DNA from: Bowmanella pacifica
Lineage (GTDB): Bacteria; Pseudomonadota; Gammaproteobacteria; Enterobacterales; Alteromonadaceae
Length of the DNA stretch: 64,000 bases
Direction: 5' to 3'
Assembly (NCBI RefSeq): GCF_014645355.1
Contig: NZ_BMLS01000007.1
Span: 124,001-188,000 of the forward strand
Part shown: piece by piece, positions 1 to 9,424 of the stretch
Layout of the letters: the number at the start of each line of letters is the position of its first letter
Position numbering within the stretch: position 1 is the first letter of the stretch
Program-made: the position numbers and the translations under genes
The notes under the pieces: generated by a model
Seen by the model: only the letters and a program-made list of their open reading frames with translations
What the model was told of the DNA's origin: nothing
Databases searched by the model: none

Positions 1-1054
1 CCACGCACCGGTGCCCATCATTCCATTTCGCTTTAAATATCAGGAACTGCGCAGGGAAACGCGTTTTCTGCTGCGTACGCCAGTCAACCTGATGCATGAG
101 GATATGAAATTAAACGGCGTATCAGAGGACTTCTCCGCCGGCGGACTGCGGATCGAACTGCAAAACCAGTTTCCTCTGGAAGTCGGCGCACAGTTAGAAA
201 TCAGCCTGCCAAAGTTGCAAAAGCTGACGCAAAAACATCACCTCAGTGACATTGTTTACCAGGTTGTGCATGTCAGCGCAGACCGAAACATCGTCCATTT
301 AATGCTCGGTGACAGCAGTCATGAACTGCATGCCAAGGAATTTTTCCAGGAGCTGATAAAGAACAACAGACGTAGCCTGAAGCCCGTGCATGAACAGCAG
401 GATATGGCAGGCATTGGTGAAGCGTTGCGTAATATCTATGCCGCCAACCCGCTTAATGTCGCCATATTTATCCGTAAAGACGGCGTGCAACTACTGCCAG
501 ACAGCATTGCGCATGTGCCCTCAGAACATAGCCTGAAACCCCTGTTGGCATATCGCGGTGATGAACAGCATTTGAACTTATACGCGCTGTATGCGGCAAG
601 AATCGAAAGTCGCAACTTTATCGAGCAAACCCTTAAAAACATGCGCACCCATAACGTTCCCGCCGCATTTGAGCTGTTTATTGCTTTTAATCCGACATTG
701 GGCAATATCCAGCAAGCGATTCAAGTTAAGCTGGTACAACAGTTCAATAACGATGCCCAACGACGTGAATTTATCAGTCTGGCTATGGGCAAAGGCCGCT
801 TCTACGCGCTCAAGTTGTTCTTAACCAAAACGGGGAGGCCGGATATCAGCTTGTTGCACTCCGAGCTTACCTACGTGGGTGGCTATGCTGTGCACAAGGC
901 CAAGCTACTGGAAGAACAATTATGGAATGTGGCGGCTGTGGTGGATATGCAGGATGTAACCGCCGAGATGATGTATCGCTATGGTTTTAACAAACATCAT
1001 ATCGAAGCGAATTATCAGGGTTCAGAGCGTAAGATGCGAAAGGATAACGAATAA
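1..1054 (+). CDS. PilZ-domain protein, 5' end cut by window
   Basis: The frame is open to the left edge (a GTG at 11 is possible, but codons upstream of it are also open), so the gene probably begins outside the window. Near the N-terminus of the visible part are the two PilZ hallmarks: an arginine-rich RRETRF segment and, about 25 residues on, DFSAGGLRI, matching the RxxxR and [D/N]xSxxG cyclic-di-GMP-binding motifs. The remaining ~250 residues have no domain I recognise, and there are no membrane segments. Inference: a c-di-GMP-responsive protein, perhaps linked to surface behaviour or motility; the true length is unknown. Confidence 0.75.
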   Translation, partial: HAPVPIIPFRFKYQELRRETRFLLRTPVNLMHEDMKLNGVSEDFSAGGLRIELQNQFPLEVGAQLEISLPKLQKLTQKHHLSDIVYQVVHVSADRNIVHLMLGDSSHELHAKEFFQELIKNNRRSLKPVHEQQDMAGIGEALRNIYAANPLNVAIFIRKDGVQLLPDSIAHVPSEHSLKPLLAYRGDEQHLNLYALYAARIESRNFIEQTLKNMRTHNVPAAFELFIAFNPTLGNIQQAIQVKLVQQFNNDAQRREFISLAMGKGRFYALKLFLTKTGRPDISLLHSELTYVGGYAVHKAKLLEEQLWNVAAVVDMQDVTAEMMYRYGFNKHHIEANYQGSERKMRKDNE

Positions 1055-1064
1055 ATCGAGTTGC

Positions 1065-1259
1065 TTAAACCGCAAACAGACCACAAACAAAAAAGGCGTA
1101 ATTTTTGGAATTACGCCCTTTTCTTGAGTAGGAGCCTTTGCCCTTTTTCGCCTTCACCACACGGGTGGTAAAAAGTTTACTGGTCACCAATGCTTTTAGC
1201 GCATTGTCATTAATTACACCGCGTTCATGTTGATGCGGCGTATCCTTGCTTCTTGCCAT
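1065..1259 (-). CDS. arfA: Alternative ribosome-rescue factor ArfA
   Basis: 64 residues. ArfA recruits RF2 to ribosomes stalled without a stop codon, as a backup to tmRNA. The core (residues ~10-47) has the family pattern: a GVINDNALKAL segment followed by KKGKGSYSRKGR, as in E. coli ArfA. The start at 1259 is chosen because GGAGG lies 6 bases upstream; the longer ATG at 1274 would place that SD inside the gene. A strong intrinsic terminator sits inside the coding sequence (separate entry), so normal transcripts are non-stop and the peptide is expected to be tmRNA-tagged unless trans-translation fails. The hydrophobic tail after the hairpin (YAFFVCGLFAV) fits the known degradation-prone C-terminus of full-length ArfA. 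Confidence 0.9.
   Translation of the reverse strand: MARSKDTPHQHERGVINDNALKALVTSKLFTTRVVKAKKGKGSYSRKGRNSKNYAFFVCGLFAV
1088..1122 (-). terminator. Intrinsic terminator inside arfA
   Basis: A 9-bp perfect stem (1095-1103 pairing with 1109-1117, 5-base loop) can be lengthened by flanking A/T pairs. On the arfA strand it is followed by a run of six T. It lies about 47 codons into the 64-codon gene. In E. coli the equivalent hairpin (terminator/RNase III site) truncates arfA mRNA and makes synthesis depend on tmRNA failure. Confidence 0.85.
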
Positions 1260-1367
1260 ACTAACCTCCGCCATTGTAATGCGAGCTTATGCTCATCAGG
1301 AAAGGTAGACATTATACGCGGTATTTGGTTCCTTCTCATTCAATAAGAAACCCACTACATCCCCCCC

Positions 1368-2291
1368 TTAACTGACTTGAGGATCCTTATCTTCGCCCTT
1401 TAACCACTGGCTAACCTTAGGGAAGTGATCATCCAGGCAGGCTGAATGGGTAAGAATATTAATATGGTCATAGTCGTGCAGGTTACCATTGCGTTTACTC
1501 AGCAATGCCTGGGGCGCATCATGCATCCCCAGTTCAGCCATAAAACGCCGCATATCTCTGACATGACCCAAAGCATGATCCTTTTTACCTGTGATAAACC
1601 AGGTGGGAGGAAGGCGCAGTGTTTTAGCTGCCGCCTGATAATCAAAAGCATCAGAGGCATCAATCCAACGGCGCTGTCTGACCCATTTGGTTACATCCCG
1701 CCAGTTGGCATAAGTCTCATTGTCAGCCCCAAGGCCAATTTTTCTGGCTGGCAAGTAGCCATGAAAACCAGCCACCAGCGGAGATACCAGGCCCCACACC
1801 ACATCCACTTTAAACCAACGTTCGAGGTTGTGTACTCTAACGCTTCGCTTACTGCCAAAAAATACCTGGCGCTCAACCAACTCAATCAGATGAGGATGGC
1901 GCAATAAGCAGGCCATCATTAATACCCCGCCCCAGGAGTGCGCCACCGTACAGAACTTGCCTTGATGTTGTTCAGCCACCCAGTGCATAGCGCGAGGCAA
2001 ATCCTCGCTCAGGTAATGCCACTGGGTATGTTCATCACCCCGACCAATAGCCGGGCTACTTTGTCCGCGACCGCGTAAATCCAGAACATAAACGTTGAAT
2101 CCCTGCCTGGCCAGATAGTTACCAAGGCCGCGACCTTTGTCGTTATAGAATATCCGGCCATTTTCAATGGAGCCATGCACCATCAACACCGCAGGTCCTT
2201 GTGGATGCGCATGATGCTGGATATGGCGAATATGCAGCTTATGATCGCCGCCATCCAGATACCTTGTATGGTGAATAAGCTCTGTGCTCAT
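1368..2291 (-). CDS. Alpha/beta-hydrolase fold protein
   Basis: 307 residues. The fold signature is complete: oxyanion HG at 39-40, nucleophile Ser119 in a VAHSWGG elbow (Ala replaces the first Gly of GxSxG), an acid candidate Asp238 in GKKDH and a His candidate at 276 in DYDHI. There is no signal peptide or membrane segment, so it is probably cytosolic. Substrate unknown; the family includes esterases, lipases and lysophospholipases. It lies 6 bases after serB in the same direction and is probably co-transcribed with it. Confidence 0.8.
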   Translation of the reverse strand: MSTELIHHTRYLDGGDHKLHIRHIQHHAHPQGPAVLMVHGSIENGRIFYNDKGRGLGNYLARQGFNVYVLDLRGRGQSSPAIGRGDEHTQWHYLSEDLPRAMHWVAEQHQGKFCTVAHSWGGVLMMACLLRHPHLIELVERQVFFGSKRSVRVHNLERWFKVDVVWGLVSPLVAGFHGYLPARKIGLGADNETYANWRDVTKWVRQRRWIDASDAFDYQAAAKTLRLPPTWFITGKKDHALGHVRDMRRFMAELGMHDAPQALLSKRNGNLHDYDHINILTHSACLDDHFPKVSQWLKGEDKDPQVS

Positions 2292-2297
2292 CGGTGT

Positions 2298-3368
2298 CTA
2301 CTTAAGTAAATACAGCAGTTCATCCAGTCCACCGAAGCGAATCGCCGCGTCGGCTTTCTCTAACACCACGGGTTTGGCTTTGTATGCCACGCCGAGGCCC
2401 GCCGCCGACATCATGACTAAGTCATTAGCCCCGTCTCCCATGGCGATGGTTTGCTGAGGTTCAATACCATATTGTTGTGCCAGATCTTTTAAGGTTTGCG
2501 CCTTAACATTGGCATCAACGATAGCGCCGTCCACCAATCCAGTCAGCTTGCCATCAGCAATGCCTAACTTATTTGACACTGCCGCATCCAGTCCCAAACG
2601 CACTTTCAGATAATCAGCAAAATAGGTAAAGCCGCCCGACGCGATGGCAATCTTCCAGCCATGGGCCTTAAGCACCTTGACCAAGCGCTCCAATCCAGGC
2701 ATCAGCGGCAAGCTGTCACGAACCTGCTGAAGGATCTTTTCATCGGCATCCTTTAAGCAACCAACACGCTGGGTCAAGCTTTGCGCAAAGTCTAATTTAC
2801 CCTGCATAGCCAGCTCGGTCACTTCTGCAACCTCAGGTCCCACCCCGGCCAATGTGGCAATTTCATCAATACATTCCATCTGAATAACTGTGCTGTCCAT
2901 ATCCATCACCAGCAAACCAGGCTGATCCAGACGCGGTTGGCTTTGCAACAGATTGAGTTCAAGCTGTTGGGCAATAGCCAGTTGTTGCAGGGTACCTGAC
3001 GGTAGCCCTTGCGGACAAACTCGTACCTGCATGGCAACGGCCAGGCCATCCAACTCATCAACAGTATGACACTTTGTGACACTGCCAATTTGCAACCAAG
3101 GCTTAAGGGCTGACTGGACAGACAACAACTTCTCCAATGTCAGCGCCTGTGCATTCACCACCATAACAGCGGGTTGCCAGTCAGGTGTTATCTGCGGCTC
3201 ACTGCTCTGTCCTATGGAACACGCCATGCCACCCAATTGCTCGGCACTGAGGTTAGTGCAAACGCGACTCGCCTCCAGATGAAATAGCTGCAGTTCAGGA
3301 ATAGCAAACAACTTAACGAGAAAAGCACTTGAGCAACGTTGTGCAGAGGTCAATTGTAATTCGGTCAC
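2298..3368 (-). CDS. serB: Phosphoserine phosphatase SerB
   Basis: 356 residues. Catalyses the last step of serine synthesis, O-phosphoserine to serine. The HAD motifs are all present: DMDST at 156-160 (Asp156 nucleophile, Asp158 acid/base), Ser244 in IASGGF, Lys289, and GDGAND at 311-316 for Mg. The extra ~150 N-terminal residues match the long SerB form, which carries an ACT-like regulatory region before the catalytic domain. As in E. coli, it lies close to ytjB on the opposite strand, but here a CoA-transferase gene is inserted between them. Confidence 0.95.
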   Translation of the reverse strand: MTELQLTSAQRCSSAFLVKLFAIPELQLFHLEASRVCTNLSAEQLGGMACSIGQSSEPQITPDWQPAVMVVNAQALTLEKLLSVQSALKPWLQIGSVTKCHTVDELDGLAVAMQVRVCPQGLPSGTLQQLAIAQQLELNLLQSQPRLDQPGLLVMDMDSTVIQMECIDEIATLAGVGPEVAEVTELAMQGKLDFAQSLTQRVGCLKDADEKILQQVRDSLPLMPGLERLVKVLKAHGWKIAIASGGFTYFADYLKVRLGLDAAVSNKLGIADGKLTGLVDGAIVDANVKAQTLKDLAQQYGIEPQQTIAMGDGANDLVMMSAAGLGVAYKAKPVVLEKADAAIRFGGLDELLYLLK

Positions 3369-3494
3369 TAGACTACCTTGGCGGGACTGGCGAAATAAGG
3401 CTCAGGATTCTTGCAGGCTTGCCCGCACAATTCAATAGTTAAACGCAGCTTAGCCGTTGTAGCATAATGACTCAGTCTGCACGACGGAGGACAT

Positions 3495-4727
3495 ATGCAA
3501 CAAAATCAAACCTCAGCGTTAGCCGGTATTAAGGTATTGGATCTCAGCCGGGTCTTGGCTGGCCCCTGGGCGACTCAGATGCTGGCCGACTTCGGTGCTG
3601 AGGTGATAAAAATTGAGCCTCCCGGCAAAGGGGACGACACCCGTGGCTGGGGACCGCCCTTTATTCAGGGCCAACAGGGTTGTGATGCTGCGTATTTTCA
3701 TACAGCCAACCGCAACAAGCATTCTGTGGCAATAGATTTCAGTAAACCCGAAGGCCAGGCACTAATACATAGGTTAGCCGCCCAATCTGATGTTGTAGTA
3801 GAGAATTTCAAGGTGGGTGGCCTGGCGAAGTACGGACTTGACTACAACAGCCTAAAAATCAGTAATCCTGGCTTGATTTATTGCTCTATTACCGGCTTTG
3901 GCCAGCAAGGACCTATGGCATCCCAACCAGGCTATGACTTTATGATCCAGGCCATGGGGGGGCTAATGAGCGTAACCGGTGAACCAGATGGCTCGCCCAT
4001 GAAGGTGGGTGTGGCGCTGGCCGACATTCTCACCGGACTCTACGCCTGCAATGCGATTCAAGCGGCCCTGCTTTACCGTCATTCTACTGGCCTTGGGCAA
4101 TATATTGACTTGGCGTTACTGGATGTACAAATAGCCTGCCTGGCTAACCAGGCCATGAACTATTTGACCACAGGTCAATCTCCAAACCGGTTCGGTAATG
4201 CCCACCCGAATATTGTGCCTTATCAAAGTTTCGCCACGGCCGACGGCCATATTATTCTGGCTGTCGGCAATGACCAGCAATTTGCCCGTTTTTGCAGCCT
4301 GCCAGGTTGTGAAGCACTGTTAGGCCAGCCGCAATATCTAACCAATGCGCAGCGGGTACAGCACAGAGAAACATTAGTGCCACTAGTGGCGGATATTTTA
4401 CGCCAGCAAAGCAGCCAGTGGTGGCTGACGAATCTGGAAGCGCTTTCCATCCCATGCAGCCCTATCAATAACGTGGGAGAAGCATTTGCTAATCCACAAG
4501 TGCAGCACCGGCAGATGCAGCGGCAGTTCAGCGATAAAGACGGTCATACACAACCCTTTGTCGGTAATCCTATCCAGTTCAGTCAATCGCCGGTGCAATA
4601 CCACAGCCCGCCACCGGCATTGGGGCAACACAGTGAACAGATTTTACGACAACGCCTGGGCTTAACTGGCGAGGAGTTGACCCACTTAGTCCACCTAGGG
4701 GTAATAAATGCCCCGGTGTCTGATTAA
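3495..4727 (+). CDS. CaiB/BaiF (class III) CoA-transferase
   Basis: 410 residues. Family III enzymes move CoA between carboxylic acids through an aspartyl-CoA intermediate. Family marks are the N-terminal VLDLSRVLAGPWATQMLADFGAEV block (shown only as a landmark, residues 14-37), EPPGKGD, GYDFMIQAMGGLMS at 147-160, and Asp177 in ALADILTG, at the position of catalytic Asp169 of formyl-CoA transferase. RBS GGAGGA lies 5-6 bases before the ATG. The gene sits between divergent serB and ytjB. Substrate cannot be read from sequence; it could be a succinyl-CoA-dependent transferase or a racemase-like paralogue. Confidence 0.85.
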   Translation: MQQNQTSALAGIKVLDLSRVLAGPWATQMLADFGAEVIKIEPPGKGDDTRGWGPPFIQGQQGCDAAYFHTANRNKHSVAIDFSKPEGQALIHRLAAQSDVVVENFKVGGLAKYGLDYNSLKISNPGLIYCSITGFGQQGPMASQPGYDFMIQAMGGLMSVTGEPDGSPMKVGVALADILTGLYACNAIQAALLYRHSTGLGQYIDLALLDVQIACLANQAMNYLTTGQSPNRFGNAHPNIVPYQSFATADGHIILAVGNDQQFARFCSLPGCEALLGQPQYLTNAQRVQHRETLVPLVADILRQQSSQWWLTNLEALSIPCSPINNVGEAFANPQVQHRQMQRQFSDKDGHTQPFVGNPIQFSQSPVQYHSPPPALGQHSEQILRQRLGLTGEELTHLVHLGVINAPVSD

Positions 4728-4771
4728 CTGCCAAGCTTGCATTTAGCCAGTAATCCCCTATTGTAGCGGCT

Positions 4772-5404
4772 ATGAATACTAAGCATCTTTTTCATATGGA
4801 GTGGGAGCTACCTAGCACCTACTCCATTTATAAACGTCTGGCCAACTTCGGCTTGGCGGTCATTGCAGCCATTATTGGTATCAACATCTGGTTATCCAGT
4901 GTCGATCAGGATCAGCATATTCTGGCAGCCCAGGCGGACCAGTTAGGCAATAGCCTGGTTTCTCATAGTGCCAAACTCGCAGCGACCTTGATGCAGGACG
5001 AAGATATCAGCGCAGTGCAGCGCACGTTACAACAGTTAGTGGAAGATAATCATGTGCTCAATGCCACCATGCATAATGACAAAGGTGAGTTGATGTACGA
5101 AGCGGGTGATCCACTGGATCTGGTGACGCAATTTAAGACCCAGGTACAAAATCAACCTATGGTCTATGTAAAAGAAGTTTTTAATGACGACCAGTTAATT
5201 GGCTATATACGTCTGATTATGGACAGACAAGCCATTATGCAATACCAAACTCAGGTCCAAGATCATCGTCGTCAGCAAACCTACGCGCTATTGCTGTTGG
5301 CTTTCGCTATCGGTGTATTGGTGACCCGGGCTTTCTATAAGGTCCGTTATCGCAAACTTTCTGTGGATGTAGAAACTACACGTTCAGTTGCCGAGTTTAA
5401 ATAA
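4772..5404 (+). CDS. ytjB: AhpA/YtjB (Smp) family membrane protein
   Basis: 210 residues. Two hydrophobic segments (about 24-43 and 170-188) bracket a ~125-residue soluble region expected in the periplasm, the layout of E. coli YtjB/Smp. Position near serB supports the assignment. Molecular role is poorly known; some relatives are described as AhpA and linked to virulence. The last 21 bases overlap the 3' end of convergent tatD. Confidence 0.75.
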   Translation: MNTKHLFHMEWELPSTYSIYKRLANFGLAVIAAIIGINIWLSSVDQDQHILAAQADQLGNSLVSHSAKLAATLMQDEDISAVQRTLQQLVEDNHVLNATMHNDKGELMYEAGDPLDLVTQFKTQVQNQPMVYVKEVFNDDQLIGYIRLIMDRQAIMQYQTQVQDHRRQQTYALLLLAFAIGVLVTRAFYKVRYRKLSVDVETTRSVAEFK

Positions 5405-6151
5405 CCTTTGCACATTGTTATCCGTTTGCCTTTCCACGCTGAGGCTGTCCATCCCGAGTAAATCCGCCAGGCAGTCACGAACCTGCTCCAGATATACTGG
5501 GCTGTTGCGCAGCCCCTGACGGCCCATTATTGGCATATCCGGGCTGTCAGTCTCAAGAACAATCCCTTCCAGGGGTAATTGACGCACCGTATCACGGGTT
5601 TTCACTGCTCTGGGGTAGGTTATGGTGCCCCCAATACCCAGTTTAAATCCCATATCCAGGTAATGCTGCGCTTGCTGCAGACTGCCAGAGAAAGCATGGA
5701 GCACACCGCCCTGGTCAAATTTGGTTGCTTTCAGGCAATGCATAATACGGTGATGGGACTTTCGATGGTGCACGATAGCTGGCAGCTTATACTGCTTAGC
5801 TAACTCAAGCTGAGTGCAGAAAAGCTTCTCCTGTAATGACGGGTCCACATCAATCGCCAGGTCAATGCCTATCTCACCAACCGCTACCACCGCGCTTCGA
5901 TGTTGCTGCAACAAGGAGTCCAGTAAGGCCAGGTTCTCGGGTTGGTAATCGGTAAGAAAATGAGGGTGTAACCCTAGGGCAAAATGCAAAGCCGGCGTGC
6001 GCTGACACAAACGAATCAATGCTGGCCACTGCGCAGCACTGACACCGGGAATGATAAAGTCCGAGACTCCTTTGCTGACGGCCAAGTCAATCTGAGCCTG
6101 CCTGTCGGCATCAAAAGCGGCAAAATCCAGATGGCAATGACTGTCTATCAT
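5384..6151 (-). CDS. TatD-family metal-dependent hydrolase/DNase
   Basis: 255 residues. A TIM-barrel metallohydrolase with the family's metal ligands visible: His5 and His7 (DSHCH), Glu93 (VGEIGID), His128 (IVHHR), His152 (LHAFSG) and Asp202 (ETDSP). Relatives TatD, YcfH and YjjV are 3'-5' exonucleases or DNases. Length is typical. It overlaps ytjB tail to tail by 21 bases. Which paralogue (TatD, YcfH or YjjV) is uncertain; the serB-side context would fit YjjV. Confidence 0.88.
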   Translation of the reverse strand: MIDSHCHLDFAAFDADRQAQIDLAVSKGVSDFIIPGVSAAQWPALIRLCQRTPALHFALGLHPHFLTDYQPENLALLDSLLQQHRSAVVAVGEIGIDLAIDVDPSLQEKLFCTQLELAKQYKLPAIVHHRKSHHRIMHCLKATKFDQGGVLHAFSGSLQQAQHYLDMGFKLGIGGTITYPRAVKTRDTVRQLPLEGIVLETDSPDMPIMGRQGLRNSPVYLEQVRDCLADLLGMDSLSVERQTDNNVQRLFKLGN

Positions 6152-6196
6152 TTTACTTACCCTGACTGGCCTGCCCTCTGAGTGACAAGCATCCCA

Positions 6197-6841
6197 TTAA
6201 GGCATCAAGCGTTCAATTGTCCAGGACTGATCAGATTGACGGCGATAGACAAAACGGTCATGCAAGCGATGCTCACCACCTTGCCAAAACTCTATTTCAT
6301 GCGGCACAACCCGATACCCTCCCCAGAAACTAGGCAGAGGAACTTCGCCCTTGGCAAACTTGTCTTTCACTTCAGCAAATTTACTCATCAGCAGCTGACG
6401 CGTGGATACCGGCCGACTTTGCTCCGACGCCCATGCGGCTAACTGACTTTCGCGGGGACGGGACAGGAAATATTTACTGACTTCTAAGGTCGACAAAGGC
6501 TCAACCACACCGCACACCTTGACCTGACGTTCAATAAGATGCCAGGGAAAATGCAACGAAATACGAGGATTGGATTTAAGCTCGGCAGCTTTCCGACTGC
6601 CTAGGTTGGTATAAAAGATAAAGCCCTTGGGACTCACATCCTTTAGCAACACAATGCGTTGCGAAGGTTGCCCCGCGCTATCCACTGTCGCCACTGTCAT
6701 CGCGGTTGGATCTGGCAGGCCGGTAGCTATAATTTCTTTCAGCCAGGCTTCAAATTGTACAAAGGGGTCATCGTTCAGATCTTTTCTGTCCAATCCGCCC
6801 CGGCTGTATTCACGACGAATATCGGCTAATTTATCCAGCAT
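6197..6841 (-). CDS. pdxH: Pyridoxamine 5'-phosphate oxidase PdxH
   Basis: 214 residues from the ATG at 6841, chosen because AGGGG lies 7 bases upstream and the protein then begins [17 protein letters not shown], like E. coli PdxH; an upstream in-frame start at 6892 would add 17 unrelated residues. It oxidises PNP/PMP to pyridoxal 5'-phosphate with FMN. Family marks are [18 protein letters not shown] (FMN phosphate contacts) and the C-terminal [12 protein letters not shown]. It directly follows era on the same strand, where recO-pdxJ stand in many relatives. Confidence 0.95.
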   Translation of the reverse strand: MLDKLADIRREYSRGGLDRKDLNDDPFVQFEAWLKEIIATGLPDPTAMTVATVDSAGQPSQRIVLLKDVSPKGFIFYTNLGSRKAAELKSNPRISLHFPWHLIERQVKVCGVVEPLSTLEVSKYFLSRPRESQLAAWASEQSRPVSTRQLLMSKFAEVKDKFAKGEVPLPSFWGGYRVVPHEIEFWQGGEHRLHDRFVYRRQSDQSWTIERLMP

Positions 6842-6918
6842 GCACTTCCCCTCTGTAGCACATAGGTATACCGCGCCGGGGAACTGGCCCACCTGGCGCA
6901 GGCCACCTGTTCGACTAG

Positions 6919-7827
6919 TTAGTCATTTTCACCGTAGCCTAAGCTGCGCAGTGCTCTCTCGTCATCGGCCCAGCCAGACTTGACCTTCACCCAGAGTTCC
7001 AGAAACACTTTATTATCGAACAAACGCTCCATATCCTGACGCGCTTCCTGACCAATGGTTTTAAGGCGTTGTCCGCCCTTACCTATGACCATGGCTTTCT
7101 GACTGTCTCGCTCAACCAAGATCAGACCATTAATCTGATAGATGCCATTGTCAGACAACTTAAACTGCTCGATTTCCACCGTGACCGAATAAGGTAGCTC
7201 GTCACCGGTGAAACGCATAAGTTTTTCTCGGATGATCTCTGCCGCCATAAAACGTGATGAGCGATCCGTAACATATTCTTCCGGGAAATAAAATTCCGAC
7301 TCGGGCAGGCTTTGGTGAACCAGCTCACGCAGTCTGTCCAAGTTACTGCCTTGCTTTGCCGAAATCGGTATCACATGCTCAAACTTATGTTGGCTGCCTA
7401 ACCATTGCAGATGGGGTAGCAGGGCCTCTCGGTCTTTGATTTGATCAATTTTGTTGACCAAGAGCCAGCATTCCAGCCCGGACTCCTTGACCTTACTCAA
7501 GACCATCTCATCGTCTTCGGTCCAGCGTGTTCCTTCCACCACAAAGAGCACTAACCCCACATCAGCCAAAGAGCTTGAGGCTGCACGGTTCATCAAGCGA
7601 TTGATGGCGCGTTTCTCTTCACGGTGTAAACCTGGCGTATCTACATAAATGGCCTGGTAATCACCCTCGGTGTCAATGCCTACTATACGATGTCGGGTGG
7701 TCTGTGGCTTACGTGACGTAATGCTGACTTTCTGTCCCAACAACTTGTTAAGTAAGGTAGATTTACCAACATTAGGCCGCCCTACAATGGCCACCATGCC
7801 GCAATAGGTTGAATGTTCAGAGTGCAT
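6919..7827 (-). CDS. era: GTPase Era
   Basis: 302 residues. 16S rRNA-binding GTPase needed for 30S maturation. G1 GRPNVGKST at 16-24, G3 DTPG at 63-66, G4 NKID at 125-128, and a C-terminal KH domain with [10 protein letters not shown] at 247-256. The start overlaps the end of rnc by 11 bases, implying translational coupling in the lepA-lepB-rnc-era operon. Confidence 0.97.
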   Translation of the reverse strand: MHSEHSTYCGMVAIVGRPNVGKSTLLNKLLGQKVSITSRKPQTTRHRIVGIDTEGDYQAIYVDTPGLHREEKRAINRLMNRAASSSLADVGLVLFVVEGTRWTEDDEMVLSKVKESGLECWLLVNKIDQIKDREALLPHLQWLGSQHKFEHVIPISAKQGSNLDRLRELVHQSLPESEFYFPEEYVTDRSSRFMAAEIIREKLMRFTGDELPYSVTVEIEQFKLSDNGIYQINGLILVERDSQKAMVIGKGGQRLKTIGQEARQDMERLFDNKVFLELWVKVKSGWADDERALRSLGYGEND

Positions 7828-8497
7828 GGTTCAATTTCTCCAGTACCAACTTGGCGGCCTGTTGTTCAGCGCGACGGCGGCTGTTGCCTTTAGCCTGTAT
7901 AGGTTCGAGCAGTTCAACTACCCGACATTCCACCACAAAGGTCTGATCATGGGACTTACCTTTCACATCTACCACTTCGTACTCAGGCAGTGGCTGCTTG
8001 CGGCCTTGCAGGTACTCCTGCAAGCGCGTCTTATGATCTTTGGGGTGAACATTAGGATCCAGTTGCTCAATACGGCTGGCGTACCAGGTTAGGATCAGCT
8101 TGTTGACGGTATCTAATCCAGCTTCGAGGAATATCGCGCCAATAATGGCTTCCATCGCATCGGATAGAATAGAGTCACGACGGTAACCGCCACTTTTGAG
8201 CTCACCTGGGCCTAATTTTAGCAATTCGCCCAGCTCAAACTCCCGTGCCAATTCTGCCAGCGTATCCCCCTTTACTAAAGTGGCACGCATACGGGTTAGC
8301 TTACCTTCCGGCTGCTCGGGGAAGCGCAGATACAACGCCCTGGCAATCACCATGCCCAGCACAGAATCACCGAGATATTCCAGGCGCTCATTATGCTGTT
8401 TGGCAGCACTGCGGTGCGTTAACGCCAGCTCAAGTCCGCTTATGTCCTTAAATTGATAACCCAGTTTCCTTGTCAGGCTCTTATAAGGATCCAGCAT
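7817..8497 (-). CDS. rnc: Ribonuclease III
   Basis: 226 residues. Cuts double-stranded RNA in rRNA processing and mRNA control. Signature [13 protein letters not shown] at 36-48 with Glu40 and Asp44; second metal-site pair Asp113 and Glu116; a C-terminal dsRNA-binding domain from about 154 ending in [16 protein letters not shown]. The start codon immediately follows the lepB stop and the 3' end overlaps era. Confidence 0.97.
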   Translation of the reverse strand: MLDPYKSLTRKLGYQFKDISGLELALTHRSAAKQHNERLEYLGDSVLGMVIARALYLRFPEQPEGKLTRMRATLVKGDTLAELAREFELGELLKLGPGELKSGGYRRDSILSDAMEAIIGAIFLEAGLDTVNKLILTWYASRIEQLDPNVHPKDHKTRLQEYLQGRKQPLPEYEVVDVKGKSHDQTFVVECRVVELLEPIQAKGNSRRRAEQQAAKLVLEKLNHAL

Positions 8498-9424
8498 CTA
8501 GTGGATACCACCTACACGAGAGAAACGCACACCGGTTGGGATCCAACCAGGAACCCAACTGCTTGGCTCACGATCAAATTCAAAACTTATCCAGATAGCC
8601 ACGGCCTTGCCCACCAGATTTTCATCCGGCACAAATCCCCAGTAGCGGCTATCACGGCTGTTGTCACGGTTATCCCCTAACACCATATATTGGCCTTCTG
8701 GCACCAGGAACTCTCCGGCAGCGGTACCTGGCTGTTGGTAGTACATCTGAGGATGAGGCGGCACGGCAGGATTACGCAGAATCTGATGGCTCACCTCTCC
8801 GAGTTTTTCGGTAAAGCGCTCAAGGGGCACTAGATCCTGAAAGAACTCACCCCGTTGCTCAAACGTCAGCTCCACCGGCTTTAACGGTGGGCATTGTGGT
8901 GTGGCAGTGACATCACAAGCCGGTTTAATAAACACCTGCTTATTTTTGTATACCACTGTATCGCCAGGCAGGCCAACCACACGCTTGATAAAGTCAATAT
9001 TAGGATCTTCGGGGTATTTAAACACCACAATATCACCGCGTTCTGGCTCACCTACTTCCAGAAACTTATTACGGGCGACAGGATCTTTGAGGCCGTAAGT
9101 AAACTTCTCCACCAGAATAAAGTCCCCAACCAGCAGGGTGGGCATCATTGAACCGGATGGAATTTGGAAGGGTTCATATAAAAATGAACGTAATACCAAA
9201 ACAAAGGCAATAACCGGAAATATCTGCTTTGCGGTATCCACCAGATAAGGCTCTGGCGCTATCTTTTGCAGTGTCTCGTCATCCAGATTGGTGCCACCGT
9301 TACTGGCTTTGGCCAATGCCATCTTTTCTTTACGCTTAGGCGCCCATAACAGGGCATCAGCCAGCCAAATCAAACCTGATGCCAGGGTGATAAAAACTAG
9401 CCCTATGGAGAAATAATTTGCCAT
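8498..9424 (-). CDS. lepB: Signal peptidase I
   Basis: 308 residues. Cleaves signal peptides on the outer face of the inner membrane. An N-terminal membrane segment (about 5-27) and a second near 68-84 precede PSGSM at 89-93 (Ser92 nucleophile) and the general-base Lys147 in FIKRVVG. The GDNRDNSRDSR box lies near the C-terminus. The start codon directly abuts the lepA stop. Confidence 0.97.
   Translation of the reverse strand: MANYFSIGLVFITLASGLIWLADALLWAPKRKEKMALAKASNGGTNLDDETLQKIAPEPYLVDTAKQIFPVIAFVLVLRSFLYEPFQIPSGSMMPTLLVGDFILVEKFTYGLKDPVARNKFLEVGEPERGDIVVFKYPEDPNIDFIKRVVGLPGDTVVYKNKQVFIKPACDVTATPQCPPLKPVELTFEQRGEFFQDLVPLERFTEKLGEVSHQILRNPAVPPHPQMYYQQPGTAAGEFLVPEGQYMVLGDNRDNSRDSRYWGFVPDENLVGKAVAIWISFEFDREPSSWVPGWIPTGVRFSRVGGIH

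Noticed and set aside
1446-1907. 153-codon plus-strand reading frame
   Set aside because: Antisense to the alpha/beta-hydrolase gene with a complete catalytic set.
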